Source: Heliophilum fasciatum
GTDB taxonomy: Bacteria; Bacillota; Desulfitobacteriia; Heliobacteriales; Heliobacteriaceae
Reading direction: 5' to 3'
DNA length: 64,000 bases
NCBI RefSeq assembly: GCF_004341395.1
Contig: NZ_SLXT01000010.1
Location: 1-64,000, forward strand
The notes beneath the pieces are model-generated. The model was not told the origin of the DNA. It ran no database searches and saw only the letters and a list, made by a program, of their open reading frames with translations. The position numbers and the translations under genes are program-made. Below, in pieces: positions 16,628 through 25,778 of the stretch (positions within the stretch are counted from its first letter, which is position 1; each line of letters opens with the position of its first letter).

Positions 16628-18820
16628 ATGCAGGCTACACTGGGACAATTATTAAAGCGCATACAAAGTTATGATCATAGTGCTGACGATTTAGAATTTG
16701 TGCGCCGAGCCTATCAATACGCTGAAGAAGCCCATAGCGGGCAAATGCGTAAATCCGGAGAGCCCTACATCTTTCATCCGATGGCTTGCGCTTTTATTCT
16801 GGCTGAATTGGAATTGGATGTAGCGACCATCGCCGCCGGCTTGTTGCATGATGTCGTTGAAGATACATCAGTGACCATCGAAGAGATTGAACGAGTGTTT
16901 TCCCCGGAAGTGGCGTTGCTTGTTGATGGCGTGACCAAGTTAAGCCGTTTGCAGTTCAGTTCAAAACAAGAGCAACAAGTGGAAAGCCTGCGTAAGATGT
17001 TTTTGGCCATGGCCAAAGATATCCGGGTCATTTTGATCAAACTGGCTGACCGCTTGCACAATATGCGCACCTTAAAACATCAAACCCCGGAAAAGCAGCG
17101 CAAAATCGCTGAGGAAACCATTGAGCTTTATGCGCCGCTGGCGAACCGCCTGGGGATTTCCCGCGTCAAGTGGGAACTGGAAGATCTGTCGCTGCGCTAC
17201 TTGGAGCCGGAAATGTATTATGATCTGGTGCGGCGCATTGACACCAAACGGCAGGAACGGGAGTCCCGCATTAACGAAATTATTGCGTACTTACGGGAAA
17301 AACTGACCGACGTGGGGGTCAAAGCGGAGATCTCCGGGCGCCCTAAACACTTTTATTCCATTTACCGCAAGATGGTAGCGCAGAAAAAGGATCTTTCCGA
17401 GATCTATGATTTGATTGCCGTGCGCGTCATTGTTGACTCCGTACGCGACTGCTATGGGGCGCTGGGTATCATCCACACGCTGTGGAAACCGATTCCGATG
17501 CGCTTCAAAGACTATATCGCTACACCCAAGAGCAATATGTACCAGTCGCTGCATACCACCTTAGTCGGTCCCGGTGGGGAACCTTTTGAAGTGCAGATTC
17601 GCACCCACGAAATGCACCGGACGGCCGATTTCGGTATTGCCGCTCACTGGAAATACAAAGAAGGCGGCAAAGTGCAGGGCAAGGACTTTGAAGAAAAGTT
17701 AGCTTGGCTGCGCCAGCTGCTGGAATGGCAATCGGATCAAAAAGATACGCAGACCTTTATGGAACTGCTCAAAATGGAGTTCTTCTCCGATGCCGTCTTT
17801 GTCTTTACCCCCAAAGGCGATGTGATCGAACTGCCGGCCGGTTCCACCCCGATCGATTTTGCTTATCGGATTCACTCTAACGTCGGTCATCGTTACGTCG
17901 GTGCCAAGGTCAACAGCCGCATTGTACCCCTCGATTATCGTCTGACTAACGGCGAAATCATTGAAATCATGACCAAGACCGTGCCAGGTCCCTCCAAGGA
18001 CTGGCTCAACATCGTCAAGACGTCCAATGCCCGCAACCGGATTCGCTCGTGGTTCAAGAAAGAAAAACGAGAAGAACTGGTCGAGCGTGGCCAGGAACTG
18101 CTGGAAAAAGAAATCAAGAAAAACAACATGCAGCCCGATGAAGTGATCAAAAACGATCGCATGCAAGAGATCGCCAAGCGGCTTAACTTGCAGAGCGGTG
18201 ACGATGTGTTTTTTACGATCGGCGACGGTACCGTAACAGCGGGGCAAATTTTTCAGCGGTTATGCGATGAACTGCGCAAAGAGCATAAGTTTAAAGAACC
18301 GGAACCGGTAGAGCCGGGAACGACGACCTTTTCCGGCTTTGGCAAGCCGGCCCAAGGTGTGCGCGTACGCGGTGTTGATAATGTGCTGATTCGCTTTTCC
18401 CGTTGCTGTACACCCTTGCCGGGCGATCCGATCATTGGTTATATTACACGGGGCCGCGGTGTCTCGATTCACCGCCAGGATTGCACCAATTTGGTGAACC
18501 TGAACGAAGAAGAAAAACAGCGTATGGTCGAAGTGGTCTGGGATATTCAAGCACGGGCCACCTATCAAGTGGAATTAGAAATCGCGGCACTGAATCGGGA
18601 CCGCTTGACCATCGATGTGATGCAAGCGATAGCCGAAACGAAAACACCGATCAATAATATCTACTCCCGGCAGACGCGCAATAAAATGGCCATGATCAAT
18701 ATGGTGATCGAGATTCGTGATCAAAATCATCTCAACTACATCATGGATAAGATCAGCCGAGTGCGCGATGTCTTTGAAGTGCGGCGCTTGACGCCCAGCA
18801 CCAAACCGGAAAAATCGTGA
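16628..18820 (+). CDS. relA: Bifunctional (p)ppGpp synthetase/hydrolase, RelA/SpoT family
   Basis: The enzyme makes and degrades the stringent-response alarmone (p)ppGpp. Order of domains in the 730 residues: HD hydrolase (HPMACAFILAELE and LLHDVVEDT, about 45-150), synthetase (SIYRKMVAQKKDLSEIYDLI and the catalytic RVIV/YGALG region, about 235-345), TGS (DAVFVFTPKGDVIELPAGST, about 390-450), zinc-finger-like/helical region and a C-terminal ACT domain (about 655-725). HD and synthetase residues look intact, so both activities are expected. In Bacillus apt precedes and dtd follows relA; neither is present here. Confidence 0.96.
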   Translation: MQATLGQLLKRIQSYDHSADDLEFVRRAYQYAEEAHSGQMRKSGEPYIFHPMACAFILAELELDVATIAAGLLHDVVEDTSVTIEEIERVFSPEVALLVDGVTKLSRLQFSSKQEQQVESLRKMFLAMAKDIRVILIKLADRLHNMRTLKHQTPEKQRKIAEETIELYAPLANRLGISRVKWELEDLSLRYLEPEMYYDLVRRIDTKRQERESRINEIIAYLREKLTDVGVKAEISGRPKHFYSIYRKMVAQKKDLSEIYDLIAVRVIVDSVRDCYGALGIIHTLWKPIPMRFKDYIATPKSNMYQSLHTTLVGPGGEPFEVQIRTHEMHRTADFGIAAHWKYKEGGKVQGKDFEEKLAWLRQLLEWQSDQKDTQTFMELLKMEFFSDAVFVFTPKGDVIELPAGSTPIDFAYRIHSNVGHRYVGAKVNSRIVPLDYRLTNGEIIEIMTKTVPGPSKDWLNIVKTSNARNRIRSWFKKEKREELVERGQELLEKEIKKNNMQPDEVIKNDRMQEIAKRLNLQSGDDVFFTIGDGTVTAGQIFQRLCDELRKEHKFKEPEPVEPGTTTFSGFGKPAQGVRVRGVDNVLIRFSRCCTPLPGDPIIGYITRGRGVSIHRQDCTNLVNLNEEEKQRMVEVVWDIQARATYQVELEIAALNRDRLTIDVMQAIAETKTPINNIYSRQTRNKMAMINMVIEIRDQNHLNYIMDKISRVRDVFEVRRLTPSTKPEKS

Positions 18821-18851
18821 GTTGGAAGCGAGAAGGAGACGATAAGAAGCG

Positions 18852-19478
18852 ATGATCATTCGTAATTTGGAAGTAGGGGCGTTGCAAACTAACAGTTACC
18901 TGGCCATGTGTCCGGAAACAAAAGAGGCCATCCTGATCGATCCCGGCGACGAGGGCCAGCGTATCGTCGCATGGATTGAGGAGCAAAAAGCGAAGGTGGT
19001 CGCGATTGTCAATACCCATGGCCACGCCGACCATATCGGCGCTAACAAAGCGGTTCAAGCGGCGACAGGGGCACCGTTACTTTGTCACAGCGACGATGCG
19101 CCGATGTTGACCACACCGGCGAAGAACTTATCGGTTTATATGGGACCGCCTTTGGAAAGTCCTGCTGCTGCCCGGGAACTGGCCGATGGGGACACGATTA
19201 CGGCCGGAACACTGCAATTTACGGTTCTTCACACACCGGGACATACGCGGGGTGGCATCTGCTTATATGCACCGGCTGTGCTTTTCGCCGGTGATACCTT
19301 ATTTGAAGAATCGGTTGGGCGCACCGATCTGCCGGGCGGTTCTTATCCCACGTTGATCAATTCCATCCGGCAAAAGTTACTGACCTTACCGGCCGAGACG
19401 GTTGTTTACCCCGGTCATGGGCCGTCCACTACGATCGGCCATGAAGCTGTTGCCAATCCCTTTCTCGCAAGTCGATGA
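18852..19478 (+). CDS. Metallo-beta-lactamase fold hydrolase (glyoxalase II-like, YcbL type)
   Basis: The 208-aa protein carries the zinc-binding motif THGHADHIG (about 55-63), a further metal His in LHTPGHTRGG, FAGDTLFEESVGRTDLPGG with the bridging Asp, and YPGHGPST. The pattern is that of short, stand-alone glyoxalase II-like hydrolases that cleave thioesters or related substrates; the true substrate is unknown. The gene overlaps hemZ by 4 bases (ATGA) and follows relA closely, so it belongs to the recJ-relA-hemZ-hisS run. Confidence 0.9.
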   Translation: MIIRNLEVGALQTNSYLAMCPETKEAILIDPGDEGQRIVAWIEEQKAKVVAIVNTHGHADHIGANKAVQAATGAPLLCHSDDAPMLTTPAKNLSVYMGPPLESPAAARELADGDTITAGTLQFTVLHTPGHTRGGICLYAPAVLFAGDTLFEESVGRTDLPGGSYPTLINSIRQKLLTLPAETVVYPGHGPSTTIGHEAVANPFLASR

Positions 19479-20947
19479 GTAACGTTCACCTTCATGGGCT
19501 GCCACTCGATCAAGGATTGGTATTGCAAGAGATTTTGTGGCTGTTTCTCCCTGACGGCCGTTTTGTATCGCCGGAGCAACCGGCGCAGGTGGTGGTGACC
19601 GTACAGGAAGAAAACCCGGGTGAAACCATCATGGTGACCGTTGCCGATGGGACCCACATCGGTACCGGTTCGGCCGAACCGGGCCAGGTTCACGATGAGC
19701 AAAAAGACAATCACCGACGCCGGCTGATCAAGCTGGCCTTTTTGCGCGCTTTGGTCCAGTGCTACGGCGCCGTGCCCGGCGAGTGGGGCATCTTGACGGG
19801 AGTACGACCGACCAAGATCGTTCATCGCGCCCTTGATCAAGGGCAATCGGTAGAGACGATCGATCGTTTGCTGCAAGAAGCCTATGCAGTGGCACCGGCT
19901 AAGGCCGACTTATTGCTGCAGGTCGCCCAGCGGCAGCGCCTGCTTTTTGCTAAGAGTACGGCGCAACCGCAAGCCGTCGGCATCTATATCGCCATTCCTT
20001 TTTGTCCGACCCGCTGTTTGTACTGCTCTTTTCCCGGCTATGATCTAAGTAAACATCACCGCTGGGTAGAGCCGGTCTTGGCGGGACTGGAACGGGAAAT
20101 CGCTGCCGTTGGTGCGGCGCTGGCACGAACGGGCCGTACGGTGCAGCATATTTACATCGGTGGGGGCACACCGACCGTATTGACAAGTGAACAACTGGCG
20201 CGGTTGCTCGGCCAGGTTAACGAGGCGCTGCGGAGTGAGGCAACTGTTGAAGTGACCGTGGAAGCCGGTCGGCCCGATACCCTCGATGAAGCCAAAATGG
20301 CGGTGATGCAGGCTCATCAAGTAACCCGTGTCAGCATTAATCCGCAGACGATGGAAGAAACGACGCTACAGCGCATTGGCCGCCACCATACGGCAGAACA
20401 AATCAAGCAAGCCGTAGCAATGGTGCGCCAGGCCGGGATTCCCGTGCTGAACATGGACGTGATCCTTGGTTTGCCGGGAGAAACAGCAGCGACAGTTGCA
20501 TTCACTATGGCGGAGATTGCCAAGTTGCGGCCGGAAAATATCACCGTCCACACCCTGGCGATCAAGCGTGCGTCGCGCTTAACCATGGAAAAAGCGGAGT
20601 GGCACTTTCCGGAAGCCGATGAAGTGACGGCGATGGCCCGGGTATGCCAAGATGCGGTTGCGTCGATGCAACTGGAGCCGTACTATCTTTACCGGCAAAA
20701 GCGTATGCTCGGTAACTTGGAAAACGTCGGTTATGCCTTGCCCGGTCAAGAGTGTTTATATAACGTCATGATGATGGAAGAGCGTCAGACCATTTGGGGC
20801 CTTGGCGTCGGTGCCGCGTCCAAATGGATTGATCCTTCTTCCGGTGAGTTGACCGAAAATCGTTATAACCCGAAAGATCCCCTGGAATATATCAAGCGGC
20901 TCGATGAAATGATTCAACGCAAAGTCGCACAAATGGAGGAAGCCTGA
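19475..20947 (+). CDS. hemZ: Coproporphyrinogen dehydrogenase-type radical SAM protein HemZ
   Basis: The 490-aa protein has an N-terminal extension of about 165 residues, typical of HemZ, and then a radical SAM core with the cluster motif [13 protein letters not shown] (about residues 178-190), the glycine motif [10 protein letters not shown], and the HemN-like segment [11 protein letters not shown]. HemN/HemZ proteins oxidatively decarboxylate coproporphyrinogen III without oxygen. HemZ from Firmicutes often lies just upstream of hisS, as here (stop and start overlap in TGATG). Whether it truly acts in haem or tetrapyrrole synthesis here is inferred from the family. Confidence 0.88.
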   Translation: MSNVHLHGLPLDQGLVLQEILWLFLPDGRFVSPEQPAQVVVTVQEENPGETIMVTVADGTHIGTGSAEPGQVHDEQKDNHRRRLIKLAFLRALVQCYGAVPGEWGILTGVRPTKIVHRALDQGQSVETIDRLLQEAYAVAPAKADLLLQVAQRQRLLFAKSTAQPQAVGIYIAIPFCPTRCLYCSFPGYDLSKHHRWVEPVLAGLEREIAAVGAALARTGRTVQHIYIGGGTPTVLTSEQLARLLGQVNEALRSEATVEVTVEAGRPDTLDEAKMAVMQAHQVTRVSINPQTMEETTLQRIGRHHTAEQIKQAVAMVRQAGIPVLNMDVILGLPGETAATVAFTMAEIAKLRPENITVHTLAIKRASRLTMEKAEWHFPEADEVTAMARVCQDAVASMQLEPYYLYRQKRMLGNLENVGYALPGQECLYNVMMMEERQTIWGLGVGAASKWIDPSSGELTENRYNPKDPLEYIKRLDEMIQRKVAQMEEA

Positions 20948-22227
20948 TGATTACAGGAGCACCGCGTGGTGTCAAAGACCTGCTGCCGAAACAGACCAAA
21001 CAGTGGCACAAAGTAGAGGCCGTCATTCGCCAGATCACGCGTGAGTATGGTTTTGAAGAAATTCGCACACCGATTTTTGAGCATAGTGAAGTTTTTCATC
21101 GCGGCGTCGGTGAAACGACCGATATCGTACAAAAAGAAACTTATGATTTTACGGATCGAGGCGGGCGGGAATTGACCTTGCGCCCGGAAGGAACGGCCCC
21201 CACGGTGCGGGCACTGTTGGAACACAAACTATACGCCGGGCCGCTGCCGGTCAAGCTGTATTATGTGGGCCCCATGTTTCGCTTTGGCCGGCCGCAAGCC
21301 GGGCGCCTTCGCCAATTCCATCAGTTTGGCATCGAAGTATTTGGTTCTGCCAGCGCGCGCGTCGATGCTGAAGTGATGGCCATGGCCATGGACTTTTACG
21401 GGCGTCTGGGCTTGACGGATCTGGAACTGTTGTTAAACTCGATCGGCTGCCCAACTTGCCGGCCCGGCCATCGTGAAGCCCTGCAGCAGTTCCTGGCCCC
21501 CAAAGTGGGTGAGCTTTGCTCCGATTGCCAAAAGCGCTTTGAGAAAAATCCCATGCGTATTTTGGACTGTAAGAACGAGCGCTGCCAGGAGCTGTCGCAA
21601 GGGGCGCCGACGACGGTGGAGTATCTTTGCACTGATTGTGCCGATCACTTCAACGAAGTCAAAACCTTGCTCGATAGCGCCGGCGTGACCTACACCCTGG
21701 ATGATCGGTTGGTACGCGGTCTCGATTACTACACCAAGACGGCCTTTGAAATCGTTTCCCGTCAGATCGGTGCCCAGTCGTCGATCGGTGGCGGCGGACG
21801 CTATGATCAACTGGTTGAGACCTTAGGCGGCCCAACGACGCCGGGCATCGGTTTTGGCTTGGGCTTGGAGCGTGTGCTGTTGACGATGGAAAACCAGGGC
21901 TTGCTGGCTGACGATGATCAAGAGCAACGCGATTTGTTTATCGCTACGGCAGGGGCCGGCACAGCGGCCGTGGCTTTTCGCCTGATGCAAGAACTTCGCC
22001 AACGGGGCATGACCGTAGAGATGGACTATCAAGGGCGTTCGCTGAAAGCGCAGATGAAAACAGCCGATCGTTTTCACGTGCCGCGCGTCATGATCATCGG
22101 CGAAAGCGAACTGGCCCAAGGCGTAGTTGTCCTGCGCACGATGAGCACCAGTGAACAGCAAACAGTGCCCCTGGACAGCGTGATCGCGCACCTCTGCGGA
22201 ACGGCGGAGCCACCGATGTCGGTGTAG
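20947..22227 (+). CDS. hisS: Histidyl-tRNA synthetase
   Basis: A class II synthetase of 426 aa. Motif 1 ([16 protein letters not shown]), motif 2 ([20 protein letters not shown]), the histidine-binding [12 protein letters not shown] and motif 3 ([14 protein letters not shown]) are all present, and the C-terminal anticodon domain spans about 325-420. A cysteine-rich insert (CPTCRPGH ... CSDC ... C...C ... CTDC, about 165-235) is typical of many Firmicutes HisRS. It overlaps hemZ by one base. The paralogue HisZ lies at 54656 in the his operon. Confidence 0.97.
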   Translation: MITGAPRGVKDLLPKQTKQWHKVEAVIRQITREYGFEEIRTPIFEHSEVFHRGVGETTDIVQKETYDFTDRGGRELTLRPEGTAPTVRALLEHKLYAGPLPVKLYYVGPMFRFGRPQAGRLRQFHQFGIEVFGSASARVDAEVMAMAMDFYGRLGLTDLELLLNSIGCPTCRPGHREALQQFLAPKVGELCSDCQKRFEKNPMRILDCKNERCQELSQGAPTTVEYLCTDCADHFNEVKTLLDSAGVTYTLDDRLVRGLDYYTKTAFEIVSRQIGAQSSIGGGGRYDQLVETLGGPTTPGIGFGLGLERVLLTMENQGLLADDDQEQRDLFIATAGAGTAAVAFRLMQELRQRGMTVEMDYQGRSLKAQMKTADRFHVPRVMIIGESELAQGVVVLRTMSTSEQQTVPLDSVIAHLCGTAEPPMSV

Positions 22228-22293
22228 TTTAACCGTGGATTTTGTCAAGGTCGGCAGCACCTCCCAGGTGATGCGTGATAATTGGGCAAATTG

Positions 22294-22302
22294 TGGTACA
22301 AT
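22294..22302 (+). promoter_or_regulatory. Extended -10 promoter element before aspS
   Basis: TGGTACAAT, 38 bases before the aspS start, without a convincing -35. Identical to elements before recJ and before the helical-protein/SNF2 gene block. Confidence 0.45.
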
Positions 22303-22340
22303 AAGCAACAGGAAAACAAGAAACGAGGAGAATCCAAATC

Positions 22341-24146
22341 ATGGTTGAAATGATGACCGGGATGAAACGAACCCATGCTTGCGCTAGCTTGCGCGCCCAA
22401 CATATCGGCGAAACCGTAACCGTCATGGGCTGGGTACAGCGCCGTCGTGACCATGGCGGCCTGATCTTTATTGACTTGCGGGACCGCTCCGGCCTGGTTC
22501 AGATCGTTTTTAGCGAAGACCTGGACGCCGATGCCTTCCGTAAAGCGGAAGCCGCACGCAATGAGTATGTACTGGCTGTAACGGGCTCTGTGCGCTCACG
22601 GCCGGAAGGAACGGTCAATGCCAACTTGCCGACCGGCGAGATCGAAATCGCCGTCCGTGAATTGCGGATTCTCAACGCCGCCAAGACACCGCCTTTTTAC
22701 ATCGAAGATGGTGTCGATGTCGATGAAATGGTGCGCTTAAAGTACCGCTATCTTGATTTGCGCCGTCCGGAAATGCAAAAGAACTTGATCATTCGTCATA
22801 AAACGGCCAAGGTGATGCGCGATTATCTTGATCGGCAAGGGTTCATCGAGATCGAAACACCGATGCTGACCAAATCTTCGCCGGAAGGTGCCCGTGATTA
22901 TCTCGTGCCGAGCCGCGTTCATCCCGGTGAATTTTTTGCCCTGCCCCAGTCGCCGCAGTTGTACAAACAACTGACGATGGTGGCTGGTATGGAACGGTAC
23001 TTCCAGATCGTCCGCTGCTTCCGTGATGAAGACCTGCGCGCCGACCGGCAGCCCGAGTTTACTCAGCTTGATATCGAGATGTCCTTTGTGGAGATGGAAG
23101 AGCTCCTGCCCATGATGGAAGCAATGGTCGCTCAGATCTTCGAAGAAGTGCTGGGCAAGAAGCTCGAACGGCCTTTCCGCCGCATCACCTACGCCGAAGC
23201 GATGAACCGCTATGGCTCGGACAAGCCCGATCTGCGTTTTGATCTGCCCCTGGTTGATGTGGCCGAGCAAGTCCAAGACGTAGAGTTCAAAGTTTTTGCC
23301 AGCGTGGTCAAAGCCGGCGGTCAGGTCAAAGCGATCAATGCCAAAGGGTGCGCTCATTTTTCCCGCAAAGAGATTGACGAATTGACCAAGGTTGCCGCTA
23401 TCTACGGCGCCAAAGGCCTGGCGTATATTCAAATGACGGCGGAAGGCCCCAAATCGCCTATCGCTAAGTTCTTCACCGAAGCACAACTGCAGGCGCTGCT
23501 GACGCAGTTAGATGCCCAGACCGGTGACTTGTTGCTGTTTGTGGCTGACCGGCCCGAAGTGGTCGCTGCGGCTCTTGGTGCATTGCGCTTGGAGTTGGCG
23601 CGCCGCTTGAACTTGATTGACGCGGAGCAACTGGAATTCGCTTGGGTCGTCGACTTCCCGCTGCTCGAATACGATGCCGAAGAAGGGCGCTATGTCGCCA
23701 TTCACCACCCCTTCACGGCACCCAAAGATGAAGATCTGCACTTGCTGGAAAGCAATCCTGGTCAGGTGCGGGCCAAAGCGTATGACCTGGTGCTCAACGG
23801 GGTAGAACTAGGCGGAGGCTCCCTGCGCATTTATCGCCGCGATATTCAAGAAAAAATGTTCGCTCTCCTCGGCCTCAGCCCGGAAGAGTCCCGGGACAAA
23901 TTCGGTTACTTGCTTGACGCCTTCGAATTCGGCACCCCTCCCCACGGCGGCATCGCCTTTGGTCTCGATCGCCTGATCATGCTGATGACCGGCCGGGAAA
24001 CGATCCGCGACGTCATTGCCTTCCCGAAAACGCAGTCGGCGGCCGATATGATGGTCGATGCTCCTTCCGTGGTAGCACCGCGACAACTGCGTGAACTGTC
24101 GATCAAAGTGGACATTCCCGCCAAAAAACCGATGAGCAAGGCCTAG
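22341..24146 (+). CDS. aspS: Aspartyl-tRNA synthetase, bacterial type
   Basis: A 601-aa class II synthetase. The N-terminal OB-fold ([20 protein letters not shown]) reads the anticodon. Motif 1 ([19 protein letters not shown]), motif 2 ([20 protein letters not shown]), the bacterial GAD insert (about 285-420) and motif 3 ([15 protein letters not shown]) follow. Length and insert identify the bacterial form; whether it also charges tRNA-Asn cannot be judged here. The ATG at 22341 follows GAGGAG; internal ATGs at 22353 and 22362 are possible starts. Confidence 0.97.
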   Translation: MVEMMTGMKRTHACASLRAQHIGETVTVMGWVQRRRDHGGLIFIDLRDRSGLVQIVFSEDLDADAFRKAEAARNEYVLAVTGSVRSRPEGTVNANLPTGEIEIAVRELRILNAAKTPPFYIEDGVDVDEMVRLKYRYLDLRRPEMQKNLIIRHKTAKVMRDYLDRQGFIEIETPMLTKSSPEGARDYLVPSRVHPGEFFALPQSPQLYKQLTMVAGMERYFQIVRCFRDEDLRADRQPEFTQLDIEMSFVEMEELLPMMEAMVAQIFEEVLGKKLERPFRRITYAEAMNRYGSDKPDLRFDLPLVDVAEQVQDVEFKVFASVVKAGGQVKAINAKGCAHFSRKEIDELTKVAAIYGAKGLAYIQMTAEGPKSPIAKFFTEAQLQALLTQLDAQTGDLLLFVADRPEVVAAALGALRLELARRLNLIDAEQLEFAWVVDFPLLEYDAEEGRYVAIHHPFTAPKDEDLHLLESNPGQVRAKAYDLVLNGVELGGGSLRIYRRDIQEKMFALLGLSPEESRDKFGYLLDAFEFGTPPHGGIAFGLDRLIMLMTGRETIRDVIAFPKTQSAADMMVDAPSVVAPRQLRELSIKVDIPAKKPMSKA

Positions 24147-24148
24147 GG

Positions 24149-24913
24149 ATGAGCGAGCATATCTATTCACGAACAGCCTTGTTGATCGGTCAAGACGGAT
24201 TGGCGCGCTTAGCCGGGGCGAAAGTGGCCGTCTTTGGTCTCGGCGGTGTCGGCTCGTATACGGTCGAAGCGCTGGCCCGCAGCGGTGTTGGTCATCTGGT
24301 ACTGGTTGACCACGATCAGATCTGCTTGACCAACATTAACCGCCAGATCCATGCGCTACACTCCACCGTAGGGCAAGAAAAAATTCATGCCATGGCCGCC
24401 CGCGTGCGCGACATCAACCCCGCCATCGAACTGACGCTTTGGCAGCAGTTTTACGGCGTGGAAGAAGGACCGGCGATCATCGAAGCCGATCTGGATTATG
24501 TCGTCGATGCCATCGACACAGTACGGGGAAAACTGGCGATCATCGAGCGGGCCAAAGCCGTTGGTGTACCGGTGATCTCGGCGCTCGGAACTGGGAATAA
24601 ACTGGATCCTACGCGCTTGCAAGTGACCGATATTTACGCCACAACCATCGATCCCCTAGCCAGGGTGATGCGCAAGGAATTGCGTAAGCGCGGTATCGAC
24701 AAGTTGCCTGTCGTTTGCTCCACCGAACCGCCGGTAAAAATCCAAGGCCAGGCCGCTTGCGGCACCGGTTGCGTTTGTCCGCCGGCCAGTCATCCTTTTG
24801 GTGCAGCCTGCGCGCGCAAACGGCAAATTCCCGGGAGTATTTCCTTTGTGCCGCCGGTGGCGGGAATGTTGCTCGCAGCTGAAGTGGTACGCCAACTTTT
24901 AGCCACGCGCTAG
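24149..24913 (+). CDS. tcdA: tRNA threonylcarbamoyladenosine dehydratase TcdA (ThiF/MoeB-like)
   Basis: TcdA uses ATP to cyclise t6A37 in tRNA to ct6A. The 254-aa protein has the E1-like nucleotide fold: VFGLGGVGSYTVEALARSG (P-loop-like glycine motif, about 28-46), the acidic strand VLVDHDQICLTNINRQ, and DYVVDAIDTV (conserved Asp). A C-terminal cysteine cluster (CGTGCVCP) is seen in Firmicutes members. It starts 2 bases after aspS stops, and hisS-aspS-tcdA is the Firmicutes order. Confidence 0.92.
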   Translation: MSEHIYSRTALLIGQDGLARLAGAKVAVFGLGGVGSYTVEALARSGVGHLVLVDHDQICLTNINRQIHALHSTVGQEKIHAMAARVRDINPAIELTLWQQFYGVEEGPAIIEADLDYVVDAIDTVRGKLAIIERAKAVGVPVISALGTGNKLDPTRLQVTDIYATTIDPLARVMRKELRKRGIDKLPVVCSTEPPVKIQGQAACGTGCVCPPASHPFGAACARKRQIPGSISFVPPVAGMLLAAEVVRQLLATR

Positions 24914-24942
24914 TTGACAGCAAAAAAAGGCAACGCTATAAT
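24914..24942 (+). promoter_or_regulatory. Sigma-A promoter of the CsoR-family gene
   Basis: Perfect TTGACA (24914-24919), 17 bases, perfect TATAAT (24937-24942). The -35 begins at the base after the tcdA stop codon. The operator-like repeat starts 9 bases after the -10. Confidence 0.92.
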
Positions 24943-24950
24943 AAAATTGG

Positions 24951-24967
24951 ATACCCTGCAAGGGTAT
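24951..24967 (+). promoter_or_regulatory. Likely operator of the CsoR-family regulator
   Basis: ATACCCT-GCA-AGGGTAT, a perfect 7-bp inverted repeat around the expected transcription start. G/C tracts flanked by TA (TACCC...GGGTA) are the hallmark of CsoR/RcnR family operators, so autorepression is likely. Confidence 0.75.
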
Positions 24968-24994
24968 AATCTGGAGCTATCCGGAGGTGGCGTT

Positions 24995-25264
24995 GTGAAT
25001 TGTACCCACTCAAAAGAAGCAGTGCTCCGCCGCCTGAAAAAGATTGAAGGTCAAGTCAAGGGTATCCAACGCATGATTGATGAGGAGCAAAGCTGTATCG
25101 ACATCCTCGTGCAAGTTACTGCTGTGCGTGCGGCCATCAATCGAGTAGGGACGATCATTGTCATGAATCAGACGCGTAAATGCTTGGGTGACGTTCCTAT
25201 GACTACTGAGCAAGAACAGGTTATGGAAAAGTTACTGGGCGAACTATCCAAGTTTTCGGAGTGA
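24995..25264 (+). CDS. CsoR/RcnR-family metal- or sulfur-sensing repressor, copper-ligand His missing
   Basis: The 89-aa all-helical protein matches DUF156: LRRLKKIEGQVKGIQRMIDE, then SCIDILVQVTAVRAAI and NQTRKCL. In copper-sensing CsoR the ligands are Cys-His-Cys. Here the first Cys (in SCIDIL) and last Cys (RKCL) are kept, but the His four residues before the last Cys is Gln. Loss of this His is seen in persulfide-sensing CstR-type members, so sulfur or another signal is more likely than copper. The GTG start follows CCGGAGGTGG. Promoter and operator lie directly upstream; trxA follows after 29 bases. Confidence 0.82.
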   Translation: MNCTHSKEAVLRRLKKIEGQVKGIQRMIDEEQSCIDILVQVTAVRAAINRVGTIIVMNQTRKCLGDVPMTTEQEQVMEKLLGELSKFSE

Positions 25265-25293
25265 GTGGCTAAGAAGATAAGGAGGATGTTTCA

Positions 25294-25623
25294 ATGGCAA
25301 GTGAAAATGTAGCAGTATTAACGGATGCGAATTTTAAATCGGTTGTATCGGAAGCCGATAAACCTGTATTGGTGGATTTCTGGGCTTCTTGGTGCGGTCC
25401 TTGCCGGATGATCGCTCCGGTGATTGATGAGATTGCCAATGAGTTTGCCGGTAAAGTTGTCGTTGGCAAGCTGAATGTTGACGAGAACCGTCAGATTCCT
25501 TCCGAGTACAATGTCATGTCGATCCCGACATTGGTGCTGATCAAAGGCGGCCAAATCGTCGACAAGGCGGTTGGTTATAAGTCGAAGCAAGAACTGGCTG
25601 CAATGATCGAGAAAGCGCTGTAA
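25294..25623 (+). CDS. trxA: Thioredoxin
   Basis: The 109-aa protein has the full thioredoxin fold and the redox motif WCGPC inside [16 protein letters not shown] (about residues 28-43). The cis-Pro segment [12 protein letters not shown] is present. It reduces protein disulfides in the cytoplasm. AAGGAGG precedes the start. It lies directly behind the CsoR-family gene, probably in one transcript, which would place it under that regulator's signal. Confidence 0.96.
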   Translation: MASENVAVLTDANFKSVVSEADKPVLVDFWASWCGPCRMIAPVIDEIANEFAGKVVVGKLNVDENRQIPSEYNVMSIPTLVLIKGGQIVDKAVGYKSKQELAAMIEKAL

Positions 25624-25640
25624 TCCTAAAAATACCTTTA

Positions 25641-25670
25641 AACCGAGGCACATGGTGTCTCGGTTTTTAA
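25641..25670 (+). terminator. Intrinsic terminator after trxA
   Basis: AACCGAGGCAC-ATG-GTGTCTCGGTT followed by T's. The stem has one internal mismatch. Confidence 0.85.
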
Positions 25671-25715
25671 TTTTAAATAAAAAAATATCACTATTTAACT
25701 AGAGCAGGAGAGATG

Positions 25716-25721
25716 TATAAT
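25716..25721 (+). promoter_or_regulatory. Candidate -10 element for the sensor kinase gene
   Basis: TATAAT at 25716-25721, about 60 bases before the start. The -35 region (TTTAAC at 16 bases) is weak. Confidence 0.4.
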
Positions 25722-25778
25722 TTAGTCGAAACTTTAATGTAGCGATATCGTTCTGTAATCCAGTTGGGGGATACCGAT

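Noticed and set aside
22737-23486. Long 249-codon frame antisense to aspS
   Set aside because: It is a shadow of the strongly conserved aspS coding sequence, has no ribosome site and no recognisable protein.
24995-25264. Calling the CsoR-family protein a copper sensor
   Set aside because: The third ligand position is Gln instead of His and no copper-efflux gene is nearby.
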